NCBI RefSeq assembly: GCF_026898095.1
Contig: NZ_CP114015.1
Span: 1,736,001-1,800,000 of the forward strand
Direction: 5' to 3'
From: Arthrobacter sp. ATA002
GTDB lineage: Bacteria > Actinomycetota > Actinomycetes > Actinomycetales > Micrococcaceae
DNA length: 64,000 nucleotides
The position numbers and the translations under genes are program-made. Below the pieces are notes generated by a model. The model was not told the DNA's origin, ran no database searches, and was given only the letters and a program-made list of their open reading frames with translations. Positions 20,018 through 28,432 of this stretch are shown here, piece by piece (the stretch's first letter is position 1; the number at the start of each line of letters is the position of its first letter).

Positions 20018-20518
20018 GTGTCCAATGAAAAAGAGACGGGAGCCCAAATAGAACGAAGAGTGTCAGAATCCAGCTGGCGTCTTTATTTTCGTGGTGCATG
20101 TCTCAATGCGGTCGCTGTTGGCGGGCTTGTCTGGGTGTTGGTGGTGACGAGTCCACCGGGTGCCACGGATGATTTCGGTCCTGCTGGCATGGGCTTTATC
20201 TTCGCTGCATGGGTTGTAGTTCCCTGGTTTACTTTTTCGCTCCTCGTCGGGGGACCGGTTGTTCTTCTGATGAATGCGGCGTCGAGTCGGCCGCCGTGGA
20301 TCGCTCTTTGCACCTGTTTTCTCTCGGCTACGCTAGCGGCGTTAGCCGTCCCTGTCCTGTGGCAGGCGGTGGTGGGTTCCATGAGACTCGGGCAGGCTTT
20401 TGTCTTTTGGGTGGTCTTACCGTTGCTGAGCGGCGGGTGTTGGGCTTTCGTCATAGCTCGCCGTGTGCTGCCAAGGGGTGGCCTGAGGTCGGCTTTGGGG
20501 CAGGCAACCAGACTGTGA
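20018..20518 (+). CDS. Four-TM membrane protein, unknown function
   Basis: 166 residues from GTG 20018. Hydrophobic segments occur near residues 28-45, 58-83, 95-115 and 124-146, with a charged N-terminus (MSNEKETGAQIERRVSESSW), so it is a small integral membrane protein. No family is recognised. No clear ribosome site precedes it. It stands alone: 290 bases separate it from the nuclease gene and 100 from the next gene. GC content is lower than in the core genes. Confidence 0.55.
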   Translation: MSNEKETGAQIERRVSESSWRLYFRGACLNAVAVGGLVWVLVVTSPPGATDDFGPAGMGFIFAAWVVVPWFTFSLLVGGPVVLLMNAASSRPPWIALCTCFLSATLAALAVPVLWQAVVGSMRLGQAFVFWVVLPLLSGGCWAFVIARRVLPRGGLRSALGQATRL

Positions 20519-20619
20519 ATGCAGTGATCGATCGGATTGCGGGCGCACCTTCAATGAAACAGCGGTGAATAAACGGGTTAATTCTTTACATCCACTTTAT
20601 AAACTGTAAACTACTTCTC

Positions 20620-21036
20620 ATGACTGAACCAGAACGTGCCGCCGCTTCGCTCCAAGCCGCCGCTGACGCGCAAAAACGTGCGCGTACTGATGTCCGCTGG
20701 TTTCCCTGGGCGTGCTTAGCTATGTTCCTGATCGTCATTCCGGGGGGAACGGTCGTGCCTTGGGGATGGCCCGATGCTCTCGTTGTTACATCCTGCACCT
20801 TTGTCCTCATGCTCTGCGCTGTTCTGGTGATGAGCAGAATGCGGGCAGCTCCACGTGGGAGCAAGACCGCCACCTATCTGGCCGTCGGTTGCTGGATCAT
20901 CCTCAGTACGGTCGTCTCAACCCTCGGCAACAATATCGAGAGCCTTGGACTGGGGCTGGTCTGCTCTGCCTTTGCTGCGACACCGTTCCTTGTCGTGGCC
21001 GCTAAATTCTGGTCTCAAAAGGACGGATCCCGGTGA
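20620..21036 (+). CDS. Membrane protein coupled to a winged-helix regulator, unknown function
   Basis: 138 residues from ATG 20620. Four hydrophobic stretches follow a 25-residue hydrophilic N-terminus: FPWACLAMFLIVIPGG, ALVVTSCTFVLMLCAVLVM, YLAVGCWIILSTVVS and LGLVCSAFAATPFLVVA. The stop overlaps the GTG of the next gene (GTGA at 21033). Pairs of a small membrane protein with a winged-helix regulator are common in actinobacteria, where the regulator controls the operon. The membrane protein's role here is not known. Confidence 0.65.
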   Translation: MTEPERAAASLQAAADAQKRARTDVRWFPWACLAMFLIVIPGGTVVPWGWPDALVVTSCTFVLMLCAVLVMSRMRAAPRGSKTATYLAVGCWIILSTVVSTLGNNIESLGLGLVCSAFAATPFLVVAAKFWSQKDGSR

Positions 21037-21332
21037 CACATGCCCGCTATGACCTGGACCCGTTGATTCATTCCCCCGTGCGATTCTCGATTATGGGCTA
21101 CCTGCGGTCCGTCGATGAATGCGAGTTTCATATCCTGCGTGACGCTGTAGAACTGTCTGACTCCAGCCTTTCCCAGAACCTCACCCGGCTTGCAGAGGCA
21201 GGGTTTGTCACCATCGAGAAGCGCCAATCAGGTCGGCGTGTAAAGACATGGATTGCAAGTACTGATGCCGGCAACCAAGCACTGGAAAGCAATCTGGCGA
21301 TTCTTCGAGATATCGCAGGAAGAACCGCCTAG
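21033..21332 (+). CDS. Small winged-helix transcriptional regulator
   Basis: 99 residues spanning a single winged-helix domain: IHSPVRFSIMGYLRSVDECEFHILRDAVELSDSSLSQNLTRLAEAGFVTIEK, then the wing (GRRVKTWIASTDAG) and a dimerisation helix. This matches the short MarR/PadR-like 'winged helix DNA-binding' family. The recognition helix is around LSDSSLSQNLTRL. It is translationally coupled to the membrane protein before it, and probably represses this two-gene operon in response to an unknown signal. Confidence 0.85.
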   Translation: MTHARYDLDPLIHSPVRFSIMGYLRSVDECEFHILRDAVELSDSSLSQNLTRLAEAGFVTIEKRQSGRRVKTWIASTDAGNQALESNLAILRDIAGRTA

Positions 21333-21514
21333 CCCGTCTTCTGCTCCGCTTCCGCGGCCAGCGCGGCTATTACCACCGCTGGGTCCTGTCCCGCTTACCG
21401 ATCCGCCAGTGGACGCTGACTGGGACAGTTAGTCACCTTAACTGTGCCAATCTGCGAATAGACATGGCATAAGGGTGGACTGCGTTGAAAACTCAGCTCG
21501 CGTACTGTTGACGG

Positions 21515-21745
21515 ATGCAAACCAAACACGGAATGTTCAGCTGGAAAATGACACGCTTCCTCTTCTCCAGCGGTAGTTTCGTTGCCATGGCTGGAATTCT
21601 CCGAATCGCGACTGCGGCTTCGTGGGGGTACATCTGGTTTGTACTGCTCGGGCTTGCTCTCGTAGCACTGTCCACCCGTGGCCCGTGGGATAGCGAAGCA
21701 AGTGGCCGCAATCGGTCAGTTTTGGGTTTCCGCGTCCGTCAATAG
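21515..21745 (+). CDS. Small hypothetical membrane protein
   Basis: 76 residues from ATG 21515, with two hydrophobic stretches (FVAMAGILRIATAAS; GYIWFVLLGLALVALS) and a basic tail. There is no recognisable family and no strong ribosome site, so it may or may not be expressed. Confidence 0.4.
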   Translation: MQTKHGMFSWKMTRFLFSSGSFVAMAGILRIATAASWGYIWFVLLGLALVALSTRGPWDSEASGRNRSVLGFRVRQ

Positions 21746-21844
21746 CAGGTCCGTAGCGACAGGCTAACTACAAACCACGGGGTTAGCATGAATAGCCCGC
21801 AGGGGATATCTTGTGACACGTACGAGAATGCCGCGAGTTAGGCT

Positions 21845-22060
21845 ATGCGTATGACTGCATGGAGCCGCTACCTGTTCGGGGTCTCGTTCGTTCTCGGGGT
21901 GGGCACGATGCTACTCGCTGAACAACTGCCGGATTGGTGGCGGCCGGTGTCGGTCCTTTTCATGGTCCTGGCAGCATCCGCGTTCCTCATCTGCTCCGTT
22001 CTTGACTACCGACGCGGCCGCACCGCAGCCGGCAGTTTGGATCATCAGCTCCACTCTTAG
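21845..22060 (+). CDS. Small hypothetical membrane protein
   Basis: 71 residues from ATG 21845 with two TM helices (YLFGVSFVLGVGTMLLA; PVSVLFMVLAASAFLICSVL) and a basic tail (DYRRGRTAAG), consistent with an N-in, C-in hairpin. An alternative start is the ATG two codons later. No family is recognised. Confidence 0.45.
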   Translation: MRMTAWSRYLFGVSFVLGVGTMLLAEQLPDWWRPVSVLFMVLAASAFLICSVLDYRRGRTAAGSLDHQLHS

Positions 22061-22181
22061 GGGCACCATGTGTACGACCGGGCGCCGACACGATCGGTGA
22101 AGGATCGGCTTACGAGGCGCCTACTTGCGGGGCTCTCTTGCCCGCGGCACTGAGAAACTGTGCAGAGTCTGGAGAAGTGAA

Positions 22182-23036
22182 TTAGAAGAAGTTAATTAGT
22201 GTCGTAGCAAGTTCGTCTGGGGCCTCTTCTGCCATGTGGTGCCGCGAATCGACCCCGTGCCCGCGAAGGTCGGACGCCCAGTCTTTCCATATGTCGAGCG
22301 GATTACCGTACAGCATTTCCAAGTCATCTCGCAGGGACCAAAGCACCAGCAGCGGCATTTGCAGAGTCTTTTCAGCGGTCCGATCCGCTTCCTCGTGTTC
22401 CCGGTCAATCGTTAGCCCGGCGCGGTAATCCTCAAGCATTGCCCGGATTGTCTCCGGATTTCGCACTGCTTGGCGCCACTCATTGTAGTTCTCCTGCCCC
22501 ATGATCGCGGGATCACCTTGGTACCAGCTGTCGGGGTCGGCGGTTATGACCCGTTCAGGAATCTCGGGTTGGGCGTAGAAGAACCAGTGCCACCAGTTCG
22601 TTGCGAAGCTCGCGTTAGCGCGTGCCAGATGTTCACTGATGGGGATGCAGTCCAGCAGTGCGAGCTTTGACACCGCCGATGGGTAGTCAAGGGCAAGACG
22701 GAGTGCGGAGTAGCTGCCCCGGTCATGGCCGGCCAGAGCGAACTGTTCGTGCCCCAAATGGTTCATGAGCCCAAGCATGTCCTGCGCGGTGGCACGTTTG
22801 GAATGTGCTGAGTGATCAGGAGTGGGTTCCGGTTTGCTGGACCGCCCGTATCCGCGTAGGTCCGGACAAACAACTTGGAACCCCGCCTCGACCAGGCGAG
22901 GTGCTACCCGGTGCCATGTCGCTGACGTTCTCGGGTGGCCATGGAGCAGCAAAACAGGCGGCCCTTCTCCTCCAACTCGAACGAAGAGCTGAGAATCTCG
23001 GACGTCAACATTCGATTCGACGAATTGTTCAAACAT
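22182..23036 (-). CDS. Alpha/beta hydrolase, haloacetate dehalogenase-like
   Basis: 284 residues from ATG 23036, chosen for the GGATGAAGG site just upstream; the frame stays open further but without similarity. The alpha/beta-hydrolase core shows LLLHGHPRTSATWH (oxyanion region), DLRGYGRS and the nucleophile elbow GHDRGSYSA. The nucleophile is therefore Asp, as in fluoroacetate/haloacetate dehalogenases and epoxide hydrolases. The cap contains NWWHWFFYAQPEIPE, close to the WHWFF segment of fluoroacetate dehalogenases, and a C-terminal SRHHMAEEAPDEL supplies the His. The substrate cannot be settled from sequence. Confidence 0.85.
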   Translation of the reverse strand: MFEQFVESNVDVRDSQLFVRVGGEGPPVLLLHGHPRTSATWHRVAPRLVEAGFQVVCPDLRGYGRSSKPEPTPDHSAHSKRATAQDMLGLMNHLGHEQFALAGHDRGSYSALRLALDYPSAVSKLALLDCIPISEHLARANASFATNWWHWFFYAQPEIPERVITADPDSWYQGDPAIMGQENYNEWRQAVRNPETIRAMLEDYRAGLTIDREHEEADRTAEKTLQMPLLVLWSLRDDLEMLYGNPLDIWKDWASDLRGHGVDSRHHMAEEAPDELATTLINFF

Positions 23037-23187
23037 GCCTTCATCCTGCCTCACCAGCCAGTGCCGCAAGCCGATCCCCTGCCGCACGCCGCTTTTCCTC
23101 ATTTCGACGCCAGCAGATGGCGCATTTGGAGTGTTTTGGCCACGTGTCTCGCAAACCCAACAAGTCTTCAGCCGGAGCGCCGGCTCG

Positions 23188-23541
23188 TTATTCGGGATTC
23201 GCACCTTGACTGCGACGAAGATCTGCATCCGGTTCGACATGGGATGTTGTGGCGGTTGGCCCGCTGGAATGTTCAACCATTGAGCCTCCCGAGGTGAAGC
23301 CGAAGATTCTTGATTGAACGGACGCCGAACTGATAATTGGAGCGGCAATCCTCGAACGCCAAGAACGGATACCGGTTAGTACTCGAATCAGGATAAGCAC
23401 CCCGAGGGCTGCTGCGAGCGACCTGATCCACCCGCTCAGGTCCGCCTCAATCGCTTGGTCCAGTATCGAGATCAGCAGGAGTGCCCCCAGCAGAACGACT
23501 GTGGCGGCCGTCAAAACACGCGAGAGTCCTGTTGTCATCAA
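23188..23541 (-). CDS. Hypothetical membrane protein
   Basis: 117 residues from ATG 23541. Two N-terminal hydrophobic helices (VLTAATVVLLGALLLISIL; IRSLAAALGVLILIRVL) are followed by a polar, low-complexity tail. No family is recognised. It lies 150 bases upstream of the dehalogenase-like gene on the same strand. Confidence 0.45.
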   Translation of the reverse strand: MMTTGLSRVLTAATVVLLGALLLISILDQAIEADLSGWIRSLAAALGVLILIRVLTGIRSWRSRIAAPIISSASVQSRIFGFTSGGSMVEHSSGPTATTSHVEPDADLRRSQGANPE

Positions 23542-23669
23542 CCCACCCTACTCAGAAATTGGTACCTTTCCACCCACCCCCGTCCATACGGTGAGGGGCT
23601 GTAGCGTGTCACTTTTGCGCCAGAGATAGAGACTCCGGGATTGGCGGCGAGTGTCTGATAACCGATCCC

Positions 23670-23909
23670 TTACTGCCTATCAGGATCCGCAGGCCGGGAC
23701 CGGTCACGTCTGAGCTGCAGAGCATTAAACAATGCGAAGAGAAGCAGTCCAACAGCCACGATGAGAAACAGTACGTCCAAGAAGGGTGTCCCCAGCCCTC
23801 TCTCCCCGGTTACCGCCACGGTGGCCGAGTAAACAAGTCCGACAGATACGACCAACTGGAGGATAACGGCGGTCTTCGAGAGTCCGCGTGGCAATGTTCC
23901 TTCTGACAT
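23670..23909 (-). CDS. Small hypothetical membrane protein
   Basis: 79 residues from ATG 23909 (MSEGTLPRGLSK). Two TM helices (TAVILQLVVSVGLVYSATVAV; PFLDVLFLIVAVGLLLFALFNAL) precede an Arg/Asp-rich tail. The frame is open upstream to 24014, but that part overlaps the promoter side of the divergent MBL gene and lacks similarity. Confidence 0.45.
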   Translation of the reverse strand: MSEGTLPRGLSKTAVILQLVVSVGLVYSATVAVTGERGLGTPFLDVLFLIVAVGLLLFALFNALQLRRDRSRPADPDRQ

Positions 23910-24036
23910 GCAGCTGACTGTAGTAGCTCGTAGGGGGATCCCCAGGGTACACAGGGAGACTAGGCCCAGGGGTGATCTATTGTCAGAGCGAATGGGTGAA
24001 TTACTCGAAGACACCGCAACTGGAAAGGGTTCTGGT

Positions 24037-24681
24037 ATGGATCTTACGAAGTACGGTCATGCTTGTGTTCAGCTCACAGAGGGCGCAACTACGATCGTGA
24101 TCGATCCTGGTGCTTTGACCCCGGAGCCCGAAGCCTGCCACGGCGCCGAGGCAGTACTAATCACTCATGAGCATTTCGACCACCTCGATCAAGGCATCCT
24201 TGAAGCCGCTGTAGCGTCCAAGCCAGATTTGCGGATTGTTACATGTGCAGGCGTTGCCCGGAAGCTAGAGGCATCCGAGCTCGTTCGAGAGCATGTGGAA
24301 GTGATGGAGGACGGCCAGACGGTCTCCATTGGTGACTTTGAGATAGCAGCCGTTGGAACATCGCATGCTTACAGCCACCCTGACGCTAGCCCTGTGAACA
24401 ACATCGGGTTCCTCATCAATGACACAGTTCTGCACCCCGGTGACGCGCTGACGGATGTTCCCGCCCCCGTCCTTCTGGCTCCCGGCCAAGCTCCCTGGCT
24501 GACAGTTCCTGCCCTTGTCGAGTACATCCGCACACGGCAACGGGATCATGTCTATGCAATTCATGACGGGTTGCTCAACCATTGGGGGCTGCAAGTATTG
24601 GACTCCGTCCTCGATATCGAAGCTCGACGTGCCGGAGCCAGCATCAGACGCCTCCTCGTCGGCGAAACCGTTCATCTCTGA
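24037..24681 (+). CDS. MBL-fold metallo-hydrolase (UlaG-like type)
   Basis: 214 residues from ATG 24037 (GGAAAGGG upstream). It begins MDLTKYGHACVQLTEGATTIVIDPGAL, typical of the L-ascorbate-6-phosphate lactonase-like MBL group. The metal motif HxHxDH is present as THEHFDHLDQ. Further ligands are likely the His in GTSHAYSHPD and the Asp in LHPGDALTD. IHDGLLNHWG follows near the end. The family includes lactonases, phosphodiesterases and many unknowns, so the substrate is not predicted. Confidence 0.88.
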   Translation: MDLTKYGHACVQLTEGATTIVIDPGALTPEPEACHGAEAVLITHEHFDHLDQGILEAAVASKPDLRIVTCAGVARKLEASELVREHVEVMEDGQTVSIGDFEIAAVGTSHAYSHPDASPVNNIGFLINDTVLHPGDALTDVPAPVLLAPGQAPWLTVPALVEYIRTRQRDHVYAIHDGLLNHWGLQVLDSVLDIEARRAGASIRRLLVGETVHL

Positions 24682-24805
24682 GGTACACCTCGAACTAGAA
24701 CGCCCGACCGGGACATCGCCGGTGGTCGTGGTCCCATGAGCCCAACCGCGAGAGCTGATCCCGGCCGCCGCTGGGAAGAGGTCCCCGTGTGCGAGACTCA
24801 TCTTC

Positions 24806-26004
24806 ATGAGTGAGCAATCAGTCCCGGATGAACAAGACCATTTGGGCCGAGGTGCCGGGTATCTTTCAGCTCAGTTTTCCGGGCCGGAATGGATGCTCGA
24901 TCCGGCGGATCCGGTTCTCCAGCGGCACGCCGACCACCAGTCCCTGGGACCTAACAACCCCGCCGATTACCGGGATTTCATCGATGATGCGGCAGTGTTG
25001 AAGTACTTGATCCGCACGCGTCATATCGCCGTCGTGCTCGATCCCGACAAGGCTCACGCCACCGACGGGATCATCGATCGGTGGGCCCAGGGGTTATCCG
25101 CCTCGAAGCCCACAACGTTGGCTGGGTGCGTCGGATCCTTAGGGAGGGAACTAAGGAAGGCCCTCGGTGACGGGCACCTACATGTGCGCCACGGCGAGCA
25201 TCACGGCAGGGAGAAGGAAACTCTTGGTGAGGACCCCGGTCCAGCGTGGGAAACGACCACGATGAACAGCATCAGGATCATTCGAGTCAGAACCTTGGAC
25301 GGATCCGACGGGGTCGATTCCGTCCTTCAAGCCGGGGCAGAGAATCATGCCGAGGACTTCACCTTTCAGGACATCATCGTCGATCTGCGCGGCAACGGAG
25401 GAGGAGACGACTCCTACATCACCTCTTGGTTCACACCCCACGTTAGCGAGTCGTGGACGAAGCCGTGCGAAGAGCACGGGATGACACTGTCATCCTCGGG
25501 TGCGCCCATCGCCTACTGGAATTACGCGACGTGGTTACGGCTCACCGACCACACCGTGCCCGCAGCGTTCACCGCAGACCATCTTCGTCCCCGGCACGAT
25601 GACTGCGTCATCGTCACCGCTTCCCAGAATGATGCCAATCATTCTGAGACGACCCTGGAGCCTGGCGGCACGGAGCACTGGCGGGGACGGATGCTCGTTG
25701 TCATCGATGGTGGCACGGGATCCTCCGGCGAATCAGCGGCCCTGCTGTTAAAGAACGCGTTCGACGCCGTCCTCGTAGGTTCACCCAGTTACGGAATCAT
25801 TGATTACGGGAACGCAACCCCTACTACCTACCCACTAGCGGCATGCAACTACACGTGCCGTCTCAGGCCAATAACTGGGGAACTGCCATCGACTTCATCG
25901 GTATCCAACCCGACATCCTTCTTCCCGCGTCGACGCCGCTCCGCGACATCGCAAGTGCTTTCAATGAGATCCACGTCTCCCGAACCACTGAGATTCACGG
26001 CTGA
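24806..26004 (+). CDS. S41-family peptidase-like protein (frame break near 25833)
   Basis: About 400 residues. The S41 (tail-specific protease/IRBP-like) core is visible: ALGDGHLHV, FQDIIVDLRGNGGGDDSY, and the catalytic Ser region DGGTGSSGESAALLLKNAFDAVLVG. The conserved strand after it (YGNATPTTYPL) breaks. One base added near 25833 restores SGMQLHVPSQANNWG ... FIGIQPDILL and a stop at 26002-26004. No signal peptide is seen, unusual for this mainly exported family. Uncorrected, the frame runs to 26161 in unrelated sequence and would overlap the NUDIX gene. Confidence 0.78.
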
Positions 26005-26070
26005 CGTCCACTGTCGCAGCCAGGGATCCGTTGAGAGACGTGCACGGGACACCCTTGTTATGGTGAGGCC

Positions 26071-26541
26071 ATGGGGCACATTGGGTCATATCTGTGGAAG
26101 ATTCGGCAACACCTCGGATCTCAACTCGTTCTTCTGCCAGGCGCTCAAGTGCTCGTGCTAGGAGGGCAAGAAGGCCATGCTTTGTTCCAGCGCCGAGTGG
26201 ATAACGGAGTGTGGGAGCTGCCTGCTGGCGGCTGCGAACCCGGCCAAAGTTTCCGAACTGCGGCTGTAACCGAGTTGTTTGAAGAAACGGGCATCGTCGC
26301 TAAAGCAGAAGACCTCGAACCGTTCGCCAGCCTGTCCGATCCTTCAATACACACTCTGGCCTACCCCAATGGCGATCAGGTTCAAGCCTTCGCTATGTGT
26401 TTTGTGCTCGCTAGCTGGGAGGGAAGCCTGTTAGCAGAAGAGTCCGAGGTGAGTGACCTTGGGTTCTTCCCTCTGGCTGATCCACCGTATCCCACTCATA
26501 TCCCGACTCTGGAAGTGCTGAAGCTGTATGCGCTGTTCTAG
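26071..26541 (+). CDS. NUDIX hydrolase
   Basis: 156 residues with a NUDIX box at about residues 52-75 (GGCEPGQSFRTAAVTELFEETGIV). The metal-binding ELFEETG half is intact. The usual Glu after the Gly and the Arg before ELxEE are replaced by Gln and Thr, so activity or specificity may differ. These enzymes hydrolyse nucleoside diphosphate derivatives; the substrate is unknown. The ATG at 26071 follows the corrected end of the S41 gene by 66 bases. Confidence 0.87.
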   Translation: MGHIGSYLWKIRQHLGSQLVLLPGAQVLVLGGQEGHALFQRRVDNGVWELPAGGCEPGQSFRTAAVTELFEETGIVAKAEDLEPFASLSDPSIHTLAYPNGDQVQAFAMCFVLASWEGSLLAEESEVSDLGFFPLADPPYPTHIPTLEVLKLYALF

Positions 26542-26629
26542 GAAACCGGCGTTTTTCAAGCAAATTAGGCGTCGCGGTAGGAAATCCGTTGCTGTGCATA
26601 AGTGCATGACAACTACATAGGATTTGTGA

Positions 26630-26953
26630 ATGGGTCGTAGACAGCAGCACAACGTGGAAGCCGTCCGGGTCGAGATAATTGCCGCAGTAGCGGAGCTACG
26701 TGCTGTGGCCCGGTCAGAGCAGGACAAGCAACGAATAGATGTTGCCGACTGGCTCGACGAGCAATTCATCGATATCGCGGACCCAGGCGTTCTGCTTGAG
26801 ACAACGCGAAATGCTCTCACCTTGTACCAAGGCGGGATGGGGTCATTCCAAGATGTCGGCACCGCGGCATCGGCGCACGCGGTCAGCCGGTTGCGTAGCG
26901 CTCTGGTGCGTGGGCTCGATAGCGAAGCTGGCAACTCATCAACGTGCTCATGA
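26630..26953 (+). CDS. Hypothetical soluble helical protein
   Basis: 107 residues from ATG 26630, hydrophilic and largely helical (VEAVRVEIIAAVAELRAVARSEQDKQRIDVADWLDEQF). No membrane segment or known domain is recognised. Composition is consistent with a real gene, and coding on the plus strand follows its neighbours. Confidence 0.5.
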   Translation: MGRRQQHNVEAVRVEIIAAVAELRAVARSEQDKQRIDVADWLDEQFIDIADPGVLLETTRNALTLYQGGMGSFQDVGTAASAHAVSRLRSALVRGLDSEAGNSSTCS

Positions 26954-27083
26954 TGGGCCGGCACCGTCCTGGTGAAGGATCCCCAATGAGCGGGCTGTGC
27001 AGACGACTTTGACATTCTCTGCAGTCGACTTCGGAAACTGACAGATCCCCTAACTTCGACACTCAGCTGCGGCAAGCCCAAAG

Positions 27084-27194
27084 ATGAGGGCTGAAGAGAT
27101 GAGCATTGTCGAAGCGGCGAAGCTTCTTCAGATGGGCCGCACGAGCCCCGCCCATGCCTTCCACCGGGCTACCGAGGAAGCGATCAAGACGTGA
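27084..27194 (+). CDS. Very small protein coupled to the next membrane gene
   Basis: 36 residues: MRAEEMSIVEAAKLLQMGR followed by TSPAHAFHRATEEAIKT. The VEAAKLLQMG stretch resembles the start of an excisionase-like helix-turn-helix. An internal ATG at 27099 is possible. The TGA overlaps the GTG start of the following gene (GTGA at 27191), the same coupling used by real operons here. It may be a true small gene or the degraded end of a larger one. Confidence 0.35.
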   Translation: MRAEEMSIVEAAKLLQMGRTSPAHAFHRATEEAIKT

Positions 27195-27595
27195 TCAGGC
27201 TCGTCCTCGGGATACTCGTCGGAGGTATGTGGATCAACCACCGGGCTGTACGTGCGGTATTTGTGCTGATCCTTCGGCTGTTTTCTTTGAGAGAGCCAAC
27301 CAGAAATAAAGTCGCAGGAGTCTTAACCCTGGCATTCTGGCTTGTATGGGTCTGGGCTATTTTGATCGGCCTGCAAGTACCTATCTGGACTCACCTGGCT
27401 GCTGCTGCGTTCGCTGTCTGGCTGTATGTCGCCGTTGTCCGAATGGAGGGCGCCATCCTCTCCGAAGGGAGGCGCGCCGTGCACCTGTCCGACGCTGAAA
27501 GATTCCAGTCCCATGTTCTGCGGTGGCCCAGGCAAGGTAGTGGTTCACGGCGGGATGGAAGGCATCGAGGACATGCAGTCCCGGCATCACTGTGA
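27191..27595 (+). CDS. Hypothetical membrane protein
   Basis: 134 residues from GTG 27191. Hydrophobic segments at about residues 3-12, 20-33, 43-62 and 68-87 are followed by a polar Arg-rich tail (RFQSHVLRWPRQGSGSRRDGRHRG) that may be out of frame or poorly conserved. No family is recognised. It overlaps the preceding 36-codon frame by four bases. Confidence 0.42.
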   Translation: MIRLVLGILVGGMWINHRAVRAVFVLILRLFSLREPTRNKVAGVLTLAFWLVWVWAILIGLQVPIWTHLAAAAFAVWLYVAVVRMEGAILSEGRRAVHLSDAERFQSHVLRWPRQGSGSRRDGRHRGHAVPASL

Positions 27596-27759
27596 CGTTC
27601 CCCTGTGTGTCCGGGCGACAGCCGACGCCCAATCACACCTGGTTTTAGGGACATGATCTGACAACATGATCGACCTCGGCCCGTAAGGGCCAGCTTCCGT
27701 CGGCGGCAGCAAATAAATGGCGTCACCTTCCACGCACTGAACGGGCGGCGCATTCCAGG

Positions 27760-28167
27760 TCACTGCGGAGGCCGGACCTCGATTTTCCGCCGGCGCCGGG
27801 CCGGATCCACGGGCAGGAAAACGCTGAGCACGCCGCAGGTGCACTGCGCGCTGATCTTGGCGGTGTCGATCTCCGGGCCCAGGAGCACCTGCCGCTGGAG
27901 CAGTCCGCGGCGCCGGTCGCGAACCTGCCAGTCCGGTTCGGCGGCGTCGCGCAGGGTGCGGTACCCGCGGAGCGTCAGGAGCCGTCCCTCGACGCCGACG
28001 TACAGGGAACCGGGATCCAGCCCCGGGAGGTCGGCATTCAAAATGTAGTGGTCTCCCTCGCGGTACAGGTCCACGGGGATGCCGCTGGTATCCGCTGCTC
28101 CTTGGCTGCCGGAAAGCTGCGGGCCGGGCAGGTCCAATCCCGGTGCCGGATCGAACCGGAAAACCAT
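27760..28167 (-). CDS. Hsp20/alpha-crystallin family small heat-shock protein
   Basis: 135 residues from ATG 28167, chosen because AGGGAG lies nine bases upstream; an ATG at 28176 is too close to it. The alpha-crystallin domain runs from about residue 35: PVDLYREGDHYILNADLPGLDPGSLYVGVEGRLLTLRGYR ... LLQRQVLLGPEIDTAKISAQCTCGVLSVFLPV. The typical GVL box of this family reads CGVLSVFLP here. It is a holding chaperone for unfolded proteins. No CIRCE element is seen next to it. Confidence 0.9.
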   Translation of the reverse strand: MVFRFDPAPGLDLPGPQLSGSQGAADTSGIPVDLYREGDHYILNADLPGLDPGSLYVGVEGRLLTLRGYRTLRDAAEPDWQVRDRRRGLLQRQVLLGPEIDTAKISAQCTCGVLSVFLPVDPARRRRKIEVRPPQ

Positions 28168-28394
28168 ACGTACCATCTCCCTCGCATGTGCCAGTCCTCC
28201 AGCTGCACGCCCCGGGCCGGTGTCCGGTGCGATGCTGGAATACCAGCAGTTTAGGACCGGTGGCGCCCTGCCAAAAAATCGGGGCCGGGGCCGGGGCCGG
28301 GGCGTGGACTGTGCCGGGGCTCGCTGCCGTGGGCTGGGTTGGGCCGGGTCCGGGACGTGGCTGACGACGCGTGCGGTGTGCGGAACGGGTAGAT

Positions 28395-28410
28395 CAGTTG
28401 TGCACAACTG
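28395..28410. promoter_or_regulatory. Perfect 16 bp palindrome, candidate OhrR operator
   Basis: CAGTTGTGCACAACTG reads the same on both strands. It lies 22 bases before the ATG of the OhrR-like gene, where a repressor would block transcription. MarR/OhrR proteins bind such AT-flanked palindromes, so autoregulation is likely. Confidence 0.65.
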
Positions 28411-28432
28411 AATGGTGCGTTAGGTTCGGGGG

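Noticed and set aside
22078-22115. Dispersed repeat shared loosely with 19890-19920 and 26950-26985 (GGTGAAGGATC / CGGCTTACG)
   Set aside because: The matches are short and patchy by eye; too weak to call a repeat family without alignment.
23037-23348. N-terminal extension of the dehalogenase-like hydrolase
   Set aside because: The extra 104 codons lack similarity, run through the neighbouring membrane gene region, and a good ribosome site supports ATG 23036.
26005-26161. C-terminal extension of the S41 protein
   Set aside because: Sequence after the frame break is low-similarity and overlaps the NUDIX gene; the corrected frame ends at 26004.
27640-27700. Possible insertion-sequence end (ACATGATC repeated after five bases)
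   Set aside because: No matching inverted repeat or transposase fragment could be recognised nearby.
28281-28306. GGGGCC-type simple repeat as a regulatory element
   Set aside because: It is a short GC-rich run in an intergenic region of a GC-rich genome, with nothing linking it to a site.
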